A stretch of 64,000 nucleotides of DNA from Pseudomonadota bacterium (GCA_021325555.1 JAJPGY010000033.1:62001-126000); one strand, 5' to 3'; positions 1 to 8,801 are shown, numbered from the stretch's first letter. Program-made: numbers and translations. The notes: generated by a model from the letters alone, not told the origin.

Positions 1-580
1 GCCCATGACCGGGGATGACGCGGGTGCTGTCATCCAGCCTGAACAGGCGATCGGAGATGGAGTTGATTATCTGCTCGTAGGAGCCGCCCCACAGATCGGT
101 GCGACCGATCGACCGGCGAAAGAGGGTGTCGCCCGCGAACAGGATGCTCTCTTTGTCTTCCAGCGAAAAGCACAGGCTGCCCGGCGTATGGCCGGGCGTG
201 TGGATTACCGAGGTCTTGATCTTGCCGAGGCTTATCTCCTCGCCGTCCTCGATATAGCGGTCGACCGGCAGCGGCTCCTCTACGTCGAATCCGAAGAGCT
301 GACCTTGCTTCATCAGGTTGTCGTAAAGCAATTTGTCTCCGCTGTGCAGGAGGATCTGGGCGCCGGTCGCTTCCTTGACCGCCTTCGAGCCCAGGACGTG
401 ATCGAAGTGCGCGTGCGTGTGCAGCAGATACTTGACCTTCAAGTTGTGACGCTTTACGGCCTCGATGATCTGCTGCGGGTCGCCGCCGGGATCGATGATG
501 GCAGCCTCGCCCGTCTCCTTGCAGGCTATGATCGAGCAGTTGCACTGCAATGGCCCGACTGGGAAGGAGTCGACGAGCAT
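1..580 (-). CDS. MBL-fold (glyoxalase II-like) hydrolase, C-terminus beyond window
   Basis: The reverse-strand reading frame starts with ATG at 580 and is open to the window edge, so the C-terminus is missing. It encodes a metallo-beta-lactamase-fold hydrolase. The zinc-binding signature THAHFDH lies near residue 55, a second metal histidine lies in the TPGHTPGS segment, and an AGDTLF segment supplies the bridging aspartate. The closest general families are the YcbL/glyoxalase II-like cytosolic hydrolases. The substrate cannot be told from sequence. The start lies 2 nt after the prs stop codon (TAACCATG), so it is probably translated with prs from one mRNA. Confidence 0.85.
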   Translation of the reverse strand, partial: MLVDSFPVGPLQCNCSIIACKETGEAAIIDPGGDPQQIIEAVKRHNLKVKYLLHTHAHFDHVLGSKAVKEATGAQILLHSGDKLLYDNLMKQGQLFGFDVEEPLPVDRYIEDGEEISLGKIKTSVIHTPGHTPGSLCFSLEDKESILFAGDTLFRRSIGRTDLWGGSYEQIINSISDRLFRLDDSTRVIPGHG

Positions 581-582
581 GG

Positions 583-1572
583 TTATTCGAACAGCTCGCT
601 GACCGAAGAGTCGTCATGTATACGCATGATCGCCTCGCCGAGCAGCTTTGCCACGCTCACCTGGACAATCTTCTTCGAGGCTGTCTTTCGGTCGAGCGGT
701 ATTGAGTTGGTGACAACGATCTTTTCGATCGGCGACTTATCGATCCGCTCCATCGCCGGGCCGGAAAGAACGGGGTGCGTGGCGCAGGCGTAGATCGCCT
801 TGGCGCCCTCCTGCGCCAGAAGCTCCGCGCCTTTGGTGATCGTTCCGGCAGTGTCGATCATGTCATCGACCATGATCGCCGTTTTGCCTTTGACCTCGCC
901 TACGACATTGAGGACCTCCGCCTCGTTGTGCTTGGTGCGGCGTTTGTCGATAATGGCCAGCGGGGCGTCGTTCAGCTTCTTGGCGAAGGCGCGCGCGCGC
1001 CCCACCCCGCCGACATCCGGGCTGACCACCACCACGTCGTTGTGCAGCAGGTTCTTCTTAATGTAGTCGAGAAGAACGGGGCTGGCGTACAGGTGATCGA
1101 CCAGGATGTTGAAGAAACCCATGATCTGGGGGGCGTGAAGGTCGAGCCCAACTATGCGCTGGGCGCCGGCGGTCGTGAGGAGGTCCGCCACCAGTTTGGC
1201 CGTTATCGCCTCCCGTCCGGCCGCTTTCCTGTCCTGCCTGCCGTAACCGTAGTACGGCATGACCACCGTGATCCGTCCGGCGCTGGCCCGCTTGAAGGCG
1301 TCAATGAGGATGAGCAGCTCCATCAGGTTCTCGTTGACCGGCGAGCAGGTCGGCTGCACGACGAAGCAATCGATGCCGCGCACGCTCTCCTGCACCTGCA
1401 CATATATCTCGCCGTCGGAAAATGGCGATATCTTCACCTGCCCGAGCTCAAGCTCCAGGTACTCCGCGACCTCCCCGGCCAGCATCGGGTTGGCCGTGCC
1501 GGAGAAGATTTTCAGGTTGGTTTTGCCGCCCCCCGCGAAGGAACGCTGCTTTGCAGGCATTTGAGCAACCAT
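583..1572 (-). CDS. prs: Ribose-phosphate pyrophosphokinase (PRPP synthetase)
   Basis: Class I PRPP synthetase, 329 residues, close to the family's usual 310-320. It makes phosphoribosyl pyrophosphate from ribose 5-phosphate and ATP for nucleotide, histidine and NAD synthesis. Visible hallmarks are the N-terminal LKIFSGTANPMLA start, the flexible-loop region RQDRKAAGREAITAKLVADL, the DLHAPQIMGFF segment and the PRPP-binding loop VDDMIDTAGT. A GGAG ribosome site lies 8 nt before ATG 1572; ATG four codons later is an alternative. It is followed 2 nt downstream by the MBL-fold hydrolase. Confidence 0.97.
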   Translation of the reverse strand: MVAQMPAKQRSFAGGGKTNLKIFSGTANPMLAGEVAEYLELELGQVKISPFSDGEIYVQVQESVRGIDCFVVQPTCSPVNENLMELLILIDAFKRASAGRITVVMPYYGYGRQDRKAAGREAITAKLVADLLTTAGAQRIVGLDLHAPQIMGFFNILVDHLYASPVLLDYIKKNLLHNDVVVVSPDVGGVGRARAFAKKLNDAPLAIIDKRRTKHNEAEVLNVVGEVKGKTAIMVDDMIDTAGTITKGAELLAQEGAKAIYACATHPVLSGPAMERIDKSPIEKIVVTNSIPLDRKTASKKIVQVSVAKLLGEAIMRIHDDSSVSELFE

Positions 1573-1649
1573 CGGCTCTTCTCCACCTCAAGCCACCAAA
1601 GGCAATTGTAGATAAGAAAGAGCAAATCGCCTAGCCGATAAGCAAATGT

Positions 1650-2924
1650 TTAGCAGTTCAAAAACAGGCGGTCGCCTGATTCCGCCTGCTTGAGGAGCTC
1701 CTCGAGCGCGTACTTTACATGCAGGTAGGTAAGACCGCCCTGGACGAAGACCGCGTAAGGCTCGCGCAGGGGACCGTCGGCTGAAAGCTCGATCGTCGAC
1801 CCTTCTATAAAGGTGCCGCCGGCCATGACGATTGCCTCCTGGTAGCCGGGCATCGCTGCCGGCTCGGGGGCGACGTGGGCGTTGACCGGCGAAAGCCGCT
1901 GCAGCGCCCGGCAGAAGGCGACGAGCCGCTCCGGCGTCCCCAGCCTGATGCACTGGATGATATCGCTGCGCGGCTCGAGCGGACCCGGGCTGACCGCAAA
2001 TCCCAGGCGCTCGAAGACGCCGGCGAAGAGCATCGCCCCCTTGAGCGCCTGGGCGACCACGGACGGCGCCAGGAACAGACCCTGCAAGACCAGGCGGTTC
2101 TGGTTGTAGGTCAGCCCCATGTGTCCGCCGATGCCGGGCGCGGTCAGCCTGTTGAGCGCGTTGTCCACCAGCTCGGCCCTGCCCGCCACGTAGCCGCCGG
2201 TAAGGGCCAGCCCGCCCCCGGGATTCTTAATCAGGGATCCGGCCACCAGGTCGGCGCCGCAGGCGGTGGGCTCGCCGGGTTCGACGAACTCGCCGTAGCA
2301 ATTGTCCACCAGGACCTGGCAGCGCGGGTTGAGCTCTCTTATCGCGTTTGAGATTTTCCGGATGTCGGCGTTGGTCAGGGCCCGCCGCCCGCAGGCGTAG
2401 CCGCGGGACTTCTGAACGTAGGCGACCGCGGTCGGCGGGCCGACAAGCGGCGCCAGCGTCTCCCGGAGATTGGCCTTTCCGGACAGGCAAGGCTCGACGT
2501 CGCCCTGCAGGTAGTCGACGCCGGCGGCCCTAAGCGAGCCCGAGCCTCCGCCGGCAATCCCTATCACCTCCTCGAGCGTGTCGTAGGGGCGTCCGGTCAG
2601 ACAGGCGAGTCTTTCGCCAGGCTTGAGGTTCCCGAACAGCGCGCACGCCAGCGCATGCGTGCCCGACACCATCTGCATGCGCACGGCGGCTTTCTCGCAC
2701 TGAAAGACGGAGGCGTAGATCCGGTCTATAGCCTGCCGGGCCGGATCGTCCCTGCCATAGCCGGTCTTCTCGGCAAAAAACTCATCGCAGAGCCGGTGGG
2801 AGTGGAAAGCCTCGAGCACCCGCCGCTGGTTGGCCAGGGCGACGCGGTCGACCTCGGCAAAGCGGTATGCGAGGTCCGCCTCGGCTGATTGAATAAGCTC
2901 CTGGGTCGATATCGTCGCGGTCAA
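1650..2924 (-). CDS. Methionine gamma-lyase-family PLP protein ('aluminium resistance' family)
   Basis: PLP-dependent fold-type I protein of the methionine gamma-lyase/'aluminium resistance protein' family (about 410-425 residues, matching the 424 here). The probable PLP lysine lies in SLIKNPGGGLA, after a VDNCYGEF aspartate segment. Family members are annotated as cystathionine beta-lyase-like, but the physiological substrate is not settled. I chose TTG at 2924 because GAGGAG lies 7 nt upstream and the family's N-terminus begins there; the upstream in-frame codons look non-coding. A TATAAT box 25 nt upstream supports a promoter just before this start. Confidence 0.88.
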   Translation of the reverse strand: MTATISTQELIQSAEADLAYRFAEVDRVALANQRRVLEAFHSHRLCDEFFAEKTGYGRDDPARQAIDRIYASVFQCEKAAVRMQMVSGTHALACALFGNLKPGERLACLTGRPYDTLEEVIGIAGGGSGSLRAAGVDYLQGDVEPCLSGKANLRETLAPLVGPPTAVAYVQKSRGYACGRRALTNADIRKISNAIRELNPRCQVLVDNCYGEFVEPGEPTACGADLVAGSLIKNPGGGLALTGGYVAGRAELVDNALNRLTAPGIGGHMGLTYNQNRLVLQGLFLAPSVVAQALKGAMLFAGVFERLGFAVSPGPLEPRSDIIQCIRLGTPERLVAFCRALQRLSPVNAHVAPEPAAMPGYQEAIVMAGGTFIEGSTIELSADGPLREPYAVFVQGGLTYLHVKYALEELLKQAESGDRLFLNC

Positions 2925-2949
2925 GCGGGGGCTCCTCGGGCATCGGTCA

Positions 2950-2955
2950 ATTATA
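2950..2955 (-). promoter_or_regulatory. Possible -10 box for the PLP lyase gene
   Basis: Reverse-strand TATAAT lies in an AT-rich patch (TATATATAAT) inside otherwise GC-rich DNA, 25 nt before the chosen TTG start. No good -35 hexamer is visible at 16-19 bp, so this is a weak call based on the -10 only. Confidence 0.35.
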
Positions 2956-3100
2956 TATACTGTTGCCCGGCCTGCCGCTGCCCCCTGCAAGTTTTGAACT
3001 TTAAGCATCCTGCCGCCGTCTTTAATAACGGGGCAGCGCCGGCTGATCTCGCCGCCCCGCCTGCAGCCGGGGGCGCGCCCATCCCACCTGCAGCCCCGCG

Positions 3101-3210
3101 GTGCGAGGTCTCGGCAGCGGAGTCCCGCCTGAGCCCGCTGACATCGTGTCGGCGACCATCATCGCGGCGGGGGAGTGCGGGGTCTCGGCAGCGGAGTCCC
3201 GCCTGAGCCC
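3101..3210. repeat. Imperfect 36-bp direct repeat pair upstream of comF
   Basis: A 36-bp sequence at 3101-3136 recurs at 3175-3210 with one visible mismatch (GTGCGA versus GTGCGG), a 74-bp spacing. It lies in the non-coding region between divergent genes. Its role is unknown; a local duplication is the simplest explanation. Confidence 0.8.
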
Positions 3211-3264
3211 GGCGGCGCGCGTCCGGCCCGCTTGTGACCGGAGCCTGTGAGGAGGAGGAAAACG

Positions 3265-4044
3265 ATGACCGTCATTATGGAACCCGGCCAGACCCCAAAG
3301 CCTCGTGCAGGCTTCTGGCAGCGCCTCGTCACCGAGGCCGCCGAGCTTCTCTACCTGGAGCGCTGCCGGGTGTGCCGTGCTTGCTGCCATTTCGCCGGCG
3401 CCTGCGGTCCCGGCCGTCGCTTAGAGCTGAAATCCGTCTGCGCGGGGTGCTGGCGGAAAGTGATCCGGAACGGCCCGTGCGCCGACTGGTGCACGCTGGA
3501 CGGCCATACATCGTTCCTGGTCGCCAGCGGCTGCCGCTATCGGGGACCGATCAAGCGGCTGGTGTACAAGCTGAAGTACGACGGCGATCGCTTGATCGCC
3601 TTCGATCTCTCGTTGCTGCTGGTGTCCGCCTGGGCGCGCCTGGCGGAGGAGATCGCGGGGCGCTCGCCGCTTCTGGTCCCGGTCCCGCTGCACGGCAAGC
3701 GCCTGTCACGCCGGGGCTACAACCAGGCCGAGCTGCTGGCGCGGCATGCCGGGCGCAGGCTCGGGGTGGTCGTGGATGCCCGCGCCCTCAAGCGAAGCAG
3801 GGCCACGGATCCGCAGCACGGGCTTGGCCGCTGCGAGCGCCTGGCCAACGTGGCCGGGGCCTTTACCGCGGAGCGCCGCCGGGTGGAAGGCCGTTTTGTC
3901 ATTCTGGTCGACGACATCTGCACCTCCGGGGCCACGCTCTCCGAGGCCGCGCGGGCGACGATGTCCGCGGGTGCGGCCGGGGTGGCCGGCCTCGCCGTTG
4001 CGCGCGCCGTGCTGGCCAGCGCCGATGACGCCGGGGACATCTAG
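3265..4044 (+). CDS. comF: ComF-family phosphoribosyltransferase-like protein
   Basis: ComF/GntX family: an N-terminal zinc-ribbon-like cysteine cluster (CRVCRACC, then C-x2-C in CAGC) followed by a phosphoribosyltransferase-like fold. The middle shows the family's YRGPIKRLVYKLKYDGD and VPVPLHGKRLSRRGYNQAELL segments, and the C-terminus has the PRPP-type loop ILVDDICTSGATL. In naturally competent bacteria ComF helps single-stranded DNA uptake, but many carriers are not known to be competent. The start is ATG 3265, preceded by GGAGGAGG; the GTG at 3247 is less well placed. Confidence 0.9.
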   Translation: MTVIMEPGQTPKPRAGFWQRLVTEAAELLYLERCRVCRACCHFAGACGPGRRLELKSVCAGCWRKVIRNGPCADWCTLDGHTSFLVASGCRYRGPIKRLVYKLKYDGDRLIAFDLSLLLVSAWARLAEEIAGRSPLLVPVPLHGKRLSRRGYNQAELLARHAGRRLGVVVDARALKRSRATDPQHGLGRCERLANVAGAFTAERRRVEGRFVILVDDICTSGATLSEAARATMSAGAAGVAGLAVARAVLASADDAGDI

Positions 4045-4077
4045 TACCGCCTGGCAGAAGTTAACGTACTTCCGCAG

Positions 4078-4096
4078 GGGCGGATTGCATCCGCCC
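4078..4096. repeat. Dispersed palindromic element, copy A
   Basis: 8-bp inverted arms GGGCGGAT/ATCCGCCC with a 3-nt loop, preceded by CAG, in the spacer after comF. It has the same general form (AGGGGC... then ...GCCC) as elements at 46604-46618 and 47999-48018. It may be a REP-like intergenic element or a terminator for comF, but no T-run follows. Confidence 0.5.
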
Positions 4097-4182
4097 GGGC
4101 GCGTCCAACAAGCCCTTACGAGCGAACCGGCTCTAATGCCAGCGAGTGCTGGCCAGATCCCGTGCCCGCGGGGCTGGCCGGC

Positions 4183-4707
4183 TCAGCGGACAACGGCATA
4201 GATTAGCTTGTCCAGAATCTCGCCGTTCTTGAATACGGCTTTTCGTAATCGTGCCTCATACGTGTAACCGGCCTTCTCGAGCACCCTGGCCGAGGCGGCG
4301 TTGCCCTCGAAGACGCCCGCGTAGATGCGGCACAGATCGAGCGTCGTAAATCCGAATTCGGTAACCGCCCGCACCGCCTCGGTGGCGATGCCCCGTCCCC
4401 AGAACTGGCGGCCGAGCCAGTAGCCGATCTCGGCCGACCTGCGGTGGACGTCCTCCTGCAGCCTGAGCCCTATACCTCCGACGGCCTGTCCGTCGACGAC
4501 GATGGCGAAGTTTGTCACCGGCTCAGCTGAACTGGCGAACTCGATCCACAAGTGCGCGTCGGCGGCCGTGTAGGGATAGGGAAAGGCGTCTCGCAGTCTG
4601 GAGGAGACGGCGGGATCGTTGGCGTGCTCGACCAGCGAGTCCGCATCCGAGTTCTGCCAGTTGCGCACCGTGCAAAGCGCCAGGTCCCAGCGCACGCTCT
4701 CAGTCAC
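4183..4707 (-). CDS. GNAT-family N-acetyltransferase (RimJ/RimL-like)
   Basis: 174-residue single-domain GNAT protein. The acetyl-CoA binding region is seen as GRQFWGRGIATEAV (the Q/R-x-x-G-x-G/A loop) followed by a C-terminal beta-bulge region with NAASARVLEKAGYTYE, typical of RimJ/RimL-type N-terminal acetyltransferases. The substrate is not known. The GTG start at 4707 overlaps the end of hemL by 8 nt (GTGACTGA), indicating translational coupling in one operon. Confidence 0.88.
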   Translation of the reverse strand: MTESVRWDLALCTVRNWQNSDADSLVEHANDPAVSSRLRDAFPYPYTAADAHLWIEFASSAEPVTNFAIVVDGQAVGGIGLRLQEDVHRRSAEIGYWLGRQFWGRGIATEAVRAVTEFGFTTLDLCRIYAGVFEGNAASARVLEKAGYTYEARLRKAVFKNGEILDKLIYAVVR

Positions 4708-6010
4708 CCTTGTCGAGGGAAGCGAGGGCTTCCTCGAAGGCGGCCAGCGTCTCGTCTATGTCTTTCTTGGAATGCACCAGCGAGACGAAAGCGGTCTCGA
4801 ACTGGGACGGCGGCCAGTAGATCCCTGCGGCGATAAGGGCTTGCCAGAGCCTGGCGAAGGCTTTCGTGTCGCAAGCCTGGGCGCCGGCGAAATCGTTGAC
4901 CTCCTTGGGGGCAAAGAACAAAGTGATCATGCCGGTGATCGACGAAACCTGAAAAGGAGTGCGGCTCTTGCCGGCAAGCTCGCGCAGCCCGTCGGCAAGC
5001 CGGTCGGTGCGCTGATCCAGCTGCTGGTATGTGTGGGGAATCTGCAAAAGGCGGAGTTGAGCGGCACCGGCTCGCATGGCCAGCGGGTTGCCGGACAGGG
5101 TGCCTGCTTGATAAACCGGCCCCTGCGGCGCCACCATCTCCATGATCTGCTTCCGCCCGCCGTAAGCTCCCACCGGCAGCCCGGCGCCGATTATCTTGCC
5201 CAGGCAGGTCAGATCCGGCTCGATCTGCCAGCGCTCCTGCGCGCCGCCGAGGGCGACGCGAAAACCTGTCATCACCTCGTCGAAAATCAGCAGTGCACCG
5301 TGCCTGGTGCTAAGCTCCCGCAAGCCCCGCAGATAGCCCTCGCCCGGTTTAATCAGTCCCGCGTTGCCGACCACCGGCTCCACGATGACGGCCGCTATCT
5401 TGTCCCGGTGTTCCTGGAAGGTCTTCTCCACCGCGGGCAGATCATTGTACGGCAGCGAAATGGTCAGCCTGGACAAATCCTCCGGTACGCCCGGAGAGCT
5501 GGCGATGCCCAGCGTGGCCAGACCGGACCCGGCCCTTACCAGGAAAGAGTCCGCGTGCCCGTGGTAGCAACCGTCGAATTTGACGATCATCTGACGACTG
5601 GTGAAAGCCCTCGCAAGTCGAATCGCCGACATGGTGGCCTCAGTCCCGGAGTTCACCATGCGCACCAGCTCCATGCTGGGCACTATCTTCTGGATAAGCT
5701 CGGCGAGCTCGACCTCGGCCGCGCAGGGCGCACCAAAGCTGGTGCCCCTCAACAGACCGTCCTCAATCGCCTCCAGCACACGCGGGTGGCGATGCCCCAA
5801 GATCATCGCCCCCCACGAGCCGACGTAATCGATGTAACGGTTGCCGTCCACATCCCACATATAGGCGCCGTCGGCGCGATCGATGAAGACCGGCTCGGAT
5901 GCCACCGACTTGCAGGAGCGCACGGGTGAGTTGACGCCGCCGGGGGCAACTTTTAACGCTCGATCGAATACCTGGTGTGACCGGGATGCGGAAAGAACCG
6001 TTTGCGTCAT
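4700..6010 (-). CDS. hemL: Glutamate-1-semialdehyde 2,1-aminomutase
   Basis: Converts glutamate-1-semialdehyde to 5-aminolevulinate in the C5 route to haem and other tetrapyrroles. The 436-residue length is typical. The PLP lysine is K272 in LGKIIGAGLPVGAYGG, preceded by the FDEVMTGFR aspartate segment; APGGVNSPVR near the N-terminus is diagnostic. It is followed by an overlapping GNAT gene and preceded 28 nt upstream by a thioredoxin-like gene on the same strand. The GSA-forming glutamyl-tRNA reductase is not in the window. Confidence 0.97.
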   Translation of the reverse strand: MTQTVLSASRSHQVFDRALKVAPGGVNSPVRSCKSVASEPVFIDRADGAYMWDVDGNRYIDYVGSWGAMILGHRHPRVLEAIEDGLLRGTSFGAPCAAEVELAELIQKIVPSMELVRMVNSGTEATMSAIRLARAFTSRQMIVKFDGCYHGHADSFLVRAGSGLATLGIASSPGVPEDLSRLTISLPYNDLPAVEKTFQEHRDKIAAVIVEPVVGNAGLIKPGEGYLRGLRELSTRHGALLIFDEVMTGFRVALGGAQERWQIEPDLTCLGKIIGAGLPVGAYGGRKQIMEMVAPQGPVYQAGTLSGNPLAMRAGAAQLRLLQIPHTYQQLDQRTDRLADGLRELAGKSRTPFQVSSITGMITLFFAPKEVNDFAGAQACDTKAFARLWQALIAAGIYWPPSQFETAFVSLVHSKKDIDETLAAFEEALASLDKGD

Positions 6011-6038
6011 CGCCGTTAACCTCTATTGAAACTGTCGT

Positions 6039-6512
6039 TTACGTCGACCGCGCCGCACCCTCCGGCGCGCCCAGGATGCGTTCCAGCACGGGCTCCACCA
6101 TCTTGATCGCCTTTTCACCGGCCTGGAAATGCCTGAGCTTGAGATCCTTGTCGAAAACGTAGAAGGCGGGCACGAACTTGTTTTCAAAAGCATCGGTGAT
6201 CGTGTGCCAGTTGTCGACAACGCAAGGCTGCTTGACCTCATAGAAGTCGATTGCTTCTTTCACCGCCTCGACATTGGTGTCGCTCTCCTGTCTCGGCATG
6301 TGCACGGCGATGACTTTCAGGCCTTTCGGCCCGTAAGTGTCGATCCATCTTGATATATCCGGGAGCGACTCCTTGCAGATGCCGCAGCTTATCGCCCAGA
6401 AGTGAACGAGCACCACATTGCCCCGCAAATCTTCGGTGTTAATCTGCTGGGAATTGAACCAATCGGTTCCACCTTCGAGCGGTGGCATGGCGCTGTCCAT
6501 TCGCAGTGGCAT
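6039..6512 (-). CDS. Cytoplasmic TlpA/ResA-like thioredoxin-fold protein
   Basis: 157-residue thioredoxin-fold protein with the redox motif C43-G-I-C46 in FWAISCGICKESLPD and a cis-proline region (KFVPAFYVF). It has no signal peptide or membrane segment, so unlike many TlpA proteins it probably works in the cytoplasm. The start ATG 6512 is fixed by AAGGAGG 5 nt upstream. It lies between a peroxiredoxin gene and hemL, so it may be a reductant for the peroxiredoxin. That pairing is inference from position. Confidence 0.85.
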   Translation of the reverse strand: MPLRMDSAMPPLEGGTDWFNSQQINTEDLRGNVVLVHFWAISCGICKESLPDISRWIDTYGPKGLKVIAVHMPRQESDTNVEAVKEAIDFYEVKQPCVVDNWHTITDAFENKFVPAFYVFDKDLKLRHFQAGEKAIKMVEPVLERILGAPEGAARST

Positions 6513-6678
6513 GTGGACCTCCTTATTATTGGATTCGCATTGCGGCGGGTAACCCGGACGACGGCGGTGGCTCTGATTTCTCACTGGGCAGATCCGCCGG
6601 GCCGTGCCTGGCGGATCTGCCCCATGATTCTTGCATACCGCAGCGAAATTACCGCGGTCGACTCCTGCTGGGTATCGC

Positions 6679-7218
6679 CTACACCTGCAGGGTCTTCTGA
6701 CCCGGCTTCCAGTCCGCGCCGCACAGGCCGCCGGTCTTCAGCGCCTCGAGCACCCGCAGGGTCTCATCGACGCTGCGGCCCACGTTCAACGCGTGCACCA
6801 CCTGGTACTGCAGCTGACCTTCCGGATCGATGATGAACAGACCGCGCAGGGCGATGCCCTTGTCCTCGAGGAGGACGCCGTAGTCGCGCGAGACATCCTT
6901 GGTGATGTCGGATGCCAGCGGGAACTTGATCTGGCCCAGTCCGCCCTTCTCTTCCGGGGTCAGGATCCAGGCGCGGTGGCTGTAGACGCTGTCGGTGGAA
7001 ACCGCGAGGACGTCGGCGCCGGCCTTCTTGAAGTCTTCGTACCTGTCAGAGAACGCCTTGATCTCTGTCGGGCAGACAAAGGTGAAGTCCAGCGGATAGA
7101 AGAACATGATGAGCCACTTGCCGCGATAGTCGGCCAGGCGCACATTCTCCTTCAAGGCTTTCATATCCTTAGTGGAGGGCATGTCGAATTCGGGAGCTTT
7201 CTTTGTTACTTGAAGCAT
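6679..7218 (-). CDS. 2-Cys peroxiredoxin (AhpC/TSA family)
   Basis: 179-residue thiol peroxidase that reduces hydrogen peroxide and organic hydroperoxides. The peroxidatic cysteine is C49 in FTFVCPTEI and the likely resolving cysteine is C166 near the C-terminus, the arrangement of typical (Prx1/AhpC) 2-Cys enzymes. The VHALNVGRSVDETLR segment is family-typical. The spacer upstream is about 140 bases and the next gene downstream is a thioredoxin-like protein on the same strand. Confidence 0.95.
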   Translation of the reverse strand: MLQVTKKAPEFDMPSTKDMKALKENVRLADYRGKWLIMFFYPLDFTFVCPTEIKAFSDRYEDFKKAGADVLAVSTDSVYSHRAWILTPEEKGGLGQIKFPLASDITKDVSRDYGVLLEDKGIALRGLFIIDPEGQLQYQVVHALNVGRSVDETLRVLEALKTGGLCGADWKPGQKTLQV

Positions 7219-7354
7219 TTAGGTTGAATCTCCGAAAGGTTGTGTAGAGCGACTATTTCTGGATCTTATCTCCCGGCCGCTGAACCCTTGAGGCTTTTAA
7301 TGGAAATTCCATAATTTACGCATAAGGCGCATCGGCGCTTGATTTCGATACGCG

Positions 7355-7537
7355 TCACGCCTTGCGATCGCTCAGCCATTCGTCCAGCTCCCGCTGAAGC
7401 TGGTTGTCGCGAACGTACTTCTGAATGAGCGGACTTGTCGGCTCCCAGCCGATGCTCAGCAGGTGCTGCAGGTGCTCCTTCGGGGTGGCCGCCTGCCTGC
7501 TCCTGCCCAGCTCCGCTTCGTTGGCTGCTTCCGCCAT
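7355..7537 (-). CDS. Small hypothetical protein (60 residues)
   Basis: Short acidic/amphipathic protein with no recognised domain. The start ATG 7537 has a strong GGGAGGAG site 5 nt upstream, and the coding frame has normal composition (EHLQHLLSIGWEP, QLQRELDEWLSDRKA), which supports a real gene. The predicted helices suggest a small binding or regulatory protein, but no function can be assigned. Confidence 0.65.
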   Translation of the reverse strand: MAEAANEAELGRSRQAATPKEHLQHLLSIGWEPTSPLIQKYVRDNQLQRELDEWLSDRKA

Positions 7538-7850
7538 CGCCTCTCCTCCCGAATGCACCGGTAATTATAAGCGCCCGCCGCGGCAAGGCGTGATTCTGGC
7601 GGCTCGGTCCGTTTACCCGATTCCGGGCCGTGCCGAAACCCACGGGCACGGGCCGGTGGAATGTAAAAGCGGCTTCATAAAGAGCTGCGCAAGCGGGCGC
7701 CTGTTTGACCCCGGGAAAGATCGTTTGCTATCATCAGCATTTGCCCGTTTTCTGTGCTGAGAAAATGGGGAGGCTGCTGCCGGACGGCGGGATAGAAACG
7801 GTCCGGTCGCCAGCTTTTCGAATCATTACCGCGTTTGGCCGGAGAAGAAA
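7538..7850. other. Intergenic region upstream of rplU
   Basis: 313 bases without a supported gene. It holds the start region of the leftward small gene and a good candidate promoter for rplU (7705-7734). The roughly 110-base untranslated leader between promoter and rplU could fold into a ribosomal-protein autoregulatory leader, but I cannot match it to a known class. Confidence 0.5.
7705..7734 (+). promoter_or_regulatory. Candidate sigma-70-type promoter for rplU-rpmA
   Basis: TTGACC (7705-7710) and TATCAT (7729-7734) are separated by 18 bp, close to consensus in an otherwise GC-rich region, and lie about 115 bases before the rplU start. Confidence 0.5.
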
Positions 7851-8420
7851 ATGTACGCCATCGTTGAAGCATGCGGCAGACAATACCAGCTTGAGGCCGG
7901 GAAATTCGTGGACATCGATCTGGTTCCTGTCGAGCCCGGGCAGGAGTTCGTCTTCGACCGCGTCCTCATGCTCGTCGACGGCAAGGACTCCCAGGTCGGC
8001 GAGCCGTATGTCAGCGGCGCTAAGGTGACCGGCAAGGTCCTGGCCCACGACCGCGACTCGAAAATCATCGTTTATAAGATGCGGCCCAAGAAGGGTACCC
8101 GCAAGAAGCAGGGGCACCGGCAGGGCTACACCCGGGTTCTGGTGAGCCAGATAAGCGTCAACGACAAGGTGCTGGCCGAAGCCAGGGGCGACAAGAAGCC
8201 GGCCAGGGAAAAGCCGCAGCCCGAGGCCAGGGGGGCCGAGAAGCCCGCGGCCCGGGCGGTCAAGAAGCCGGCTGCCAGGGCGGCCGAGGCGCCCGCCGCC
8301 GAAAGGCCAGCGAAAACAGCCGGCAAGCCCGCCGCCAAGCCGGCCAGGAAGGCGGCCACCAAGCCGGTCACCAATCCGGCCGAGAAGCAGGATACGGTCA
8401 GCTCGAGCTCTCAAGATTAG
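7851..8420 (+). CDS. rplU: 50S ribosomal protein L21 with long Lys/Ala/Pro tail
   Basis: The first ~103 residues are a complete L21 ([19 protein letters not shown], then the [22 protein letters not shown]-binding segment). A further ~85 residues are rich in Ala, Lys, Pro and Arg, resembling low-complexity histone-H1-like or ribosomal tails, and roughly double the usual length. It is followed 14 nt downstream by rpmA, the conserved L21-L27 pair. The start ATG 7851 is preceded by GGAGAAGAA. Confidence 0.96.
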   Translation: MYAIVEACGRQYQLEAGKFVDIDLVPVEPGQEFVFDRVLMLVDGKDSQVGEPYVSGAKVTGKVLAHDRDSKIIVYKMRPKKGTRKKQGHRQGYTRVLVSQISVNDKVLAEARGDKKPAREKPQPEARGAEKPAARAVKKPAARAAEAPAAERPAKTAGKPAAKPARKAATKPVTNPAEKQDTVSSSSQD

Positions 8421-8434
8421 GGGAATTAACGGTC

Positions 8435-8686
8435 ATGGCACATAAGAAAGGCGCAGGTTCAACCAGAAACGGCCGCGACAGCCAGCCCAAGCGCCTGGGC
8501 GTCAAGGTGTACGGCGGCGAGCTGGCCCAGCCGGGCTCGATACTGGTCCGCCAGCGGGGAACCAAGATCCATCCGGGACACAACGTCCTGCGCGGCAGCG
8601 ACGACACCCTCTTCGCCGTGGTCACCGGCACGGTGCGCTACGAGACCTCGCGCGGCCGCAAGCTCGTAAGCGTATATCCTCTATAG
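8435..8686 (+). CDS. rpmA: 50S ribosomal protein L27
   Basis: 83-residue L27, a large-subunit protein whose N-terminus reaches the peptidyl-transferase centre. It begins [20 protein letters not shown] directly, so it needs no N-terminal cleavage of the Firmicutes type. The QRGTKIHPG segment is diagnostic. It is the second gene of the rplU-rpmA operon; murE follows 115 bases later on the same strand. Confidence 0.98.
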   Translation: MAHKKGAGSTRNGRDSQPKRLGVKVYGGELAQPGSILVRQRGTKIHPGHNVLRGSDDTLFAVVTGTVRYETSRGRKLVSVYPL

Positions 8687-8801
8687 GCAGGACCTGGAAA
8701 CTCTCCGGAGAAGCGGGCAGGCAAGGCGAGCAGCCTTCCGGTGCGCTATATTTGGGGTCGAGGCGGGGGACCGCGCAGATCGGCGGAGGTAGCGTCGGCT
8801 G

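Larger units (their letters stand above)
2925..3264. other. Divergent intergenic region between the PLP lyase and comF
   Basis: 340 bases with no convincing gene. It holds a candidate -10 box for the leftward gene and a duplicated 36-bp GC-rich sequence. I see no tRNA or clear terminator in it. Confidence 0.6.

Noticed and set aside
30..617. 195-residue minus-strand frame at the left edge
   Set aside because: Wrong frame of the MBL-fold gene: the neighbouring frame from ATG 580 carries the zinc motif and joins prs properly.
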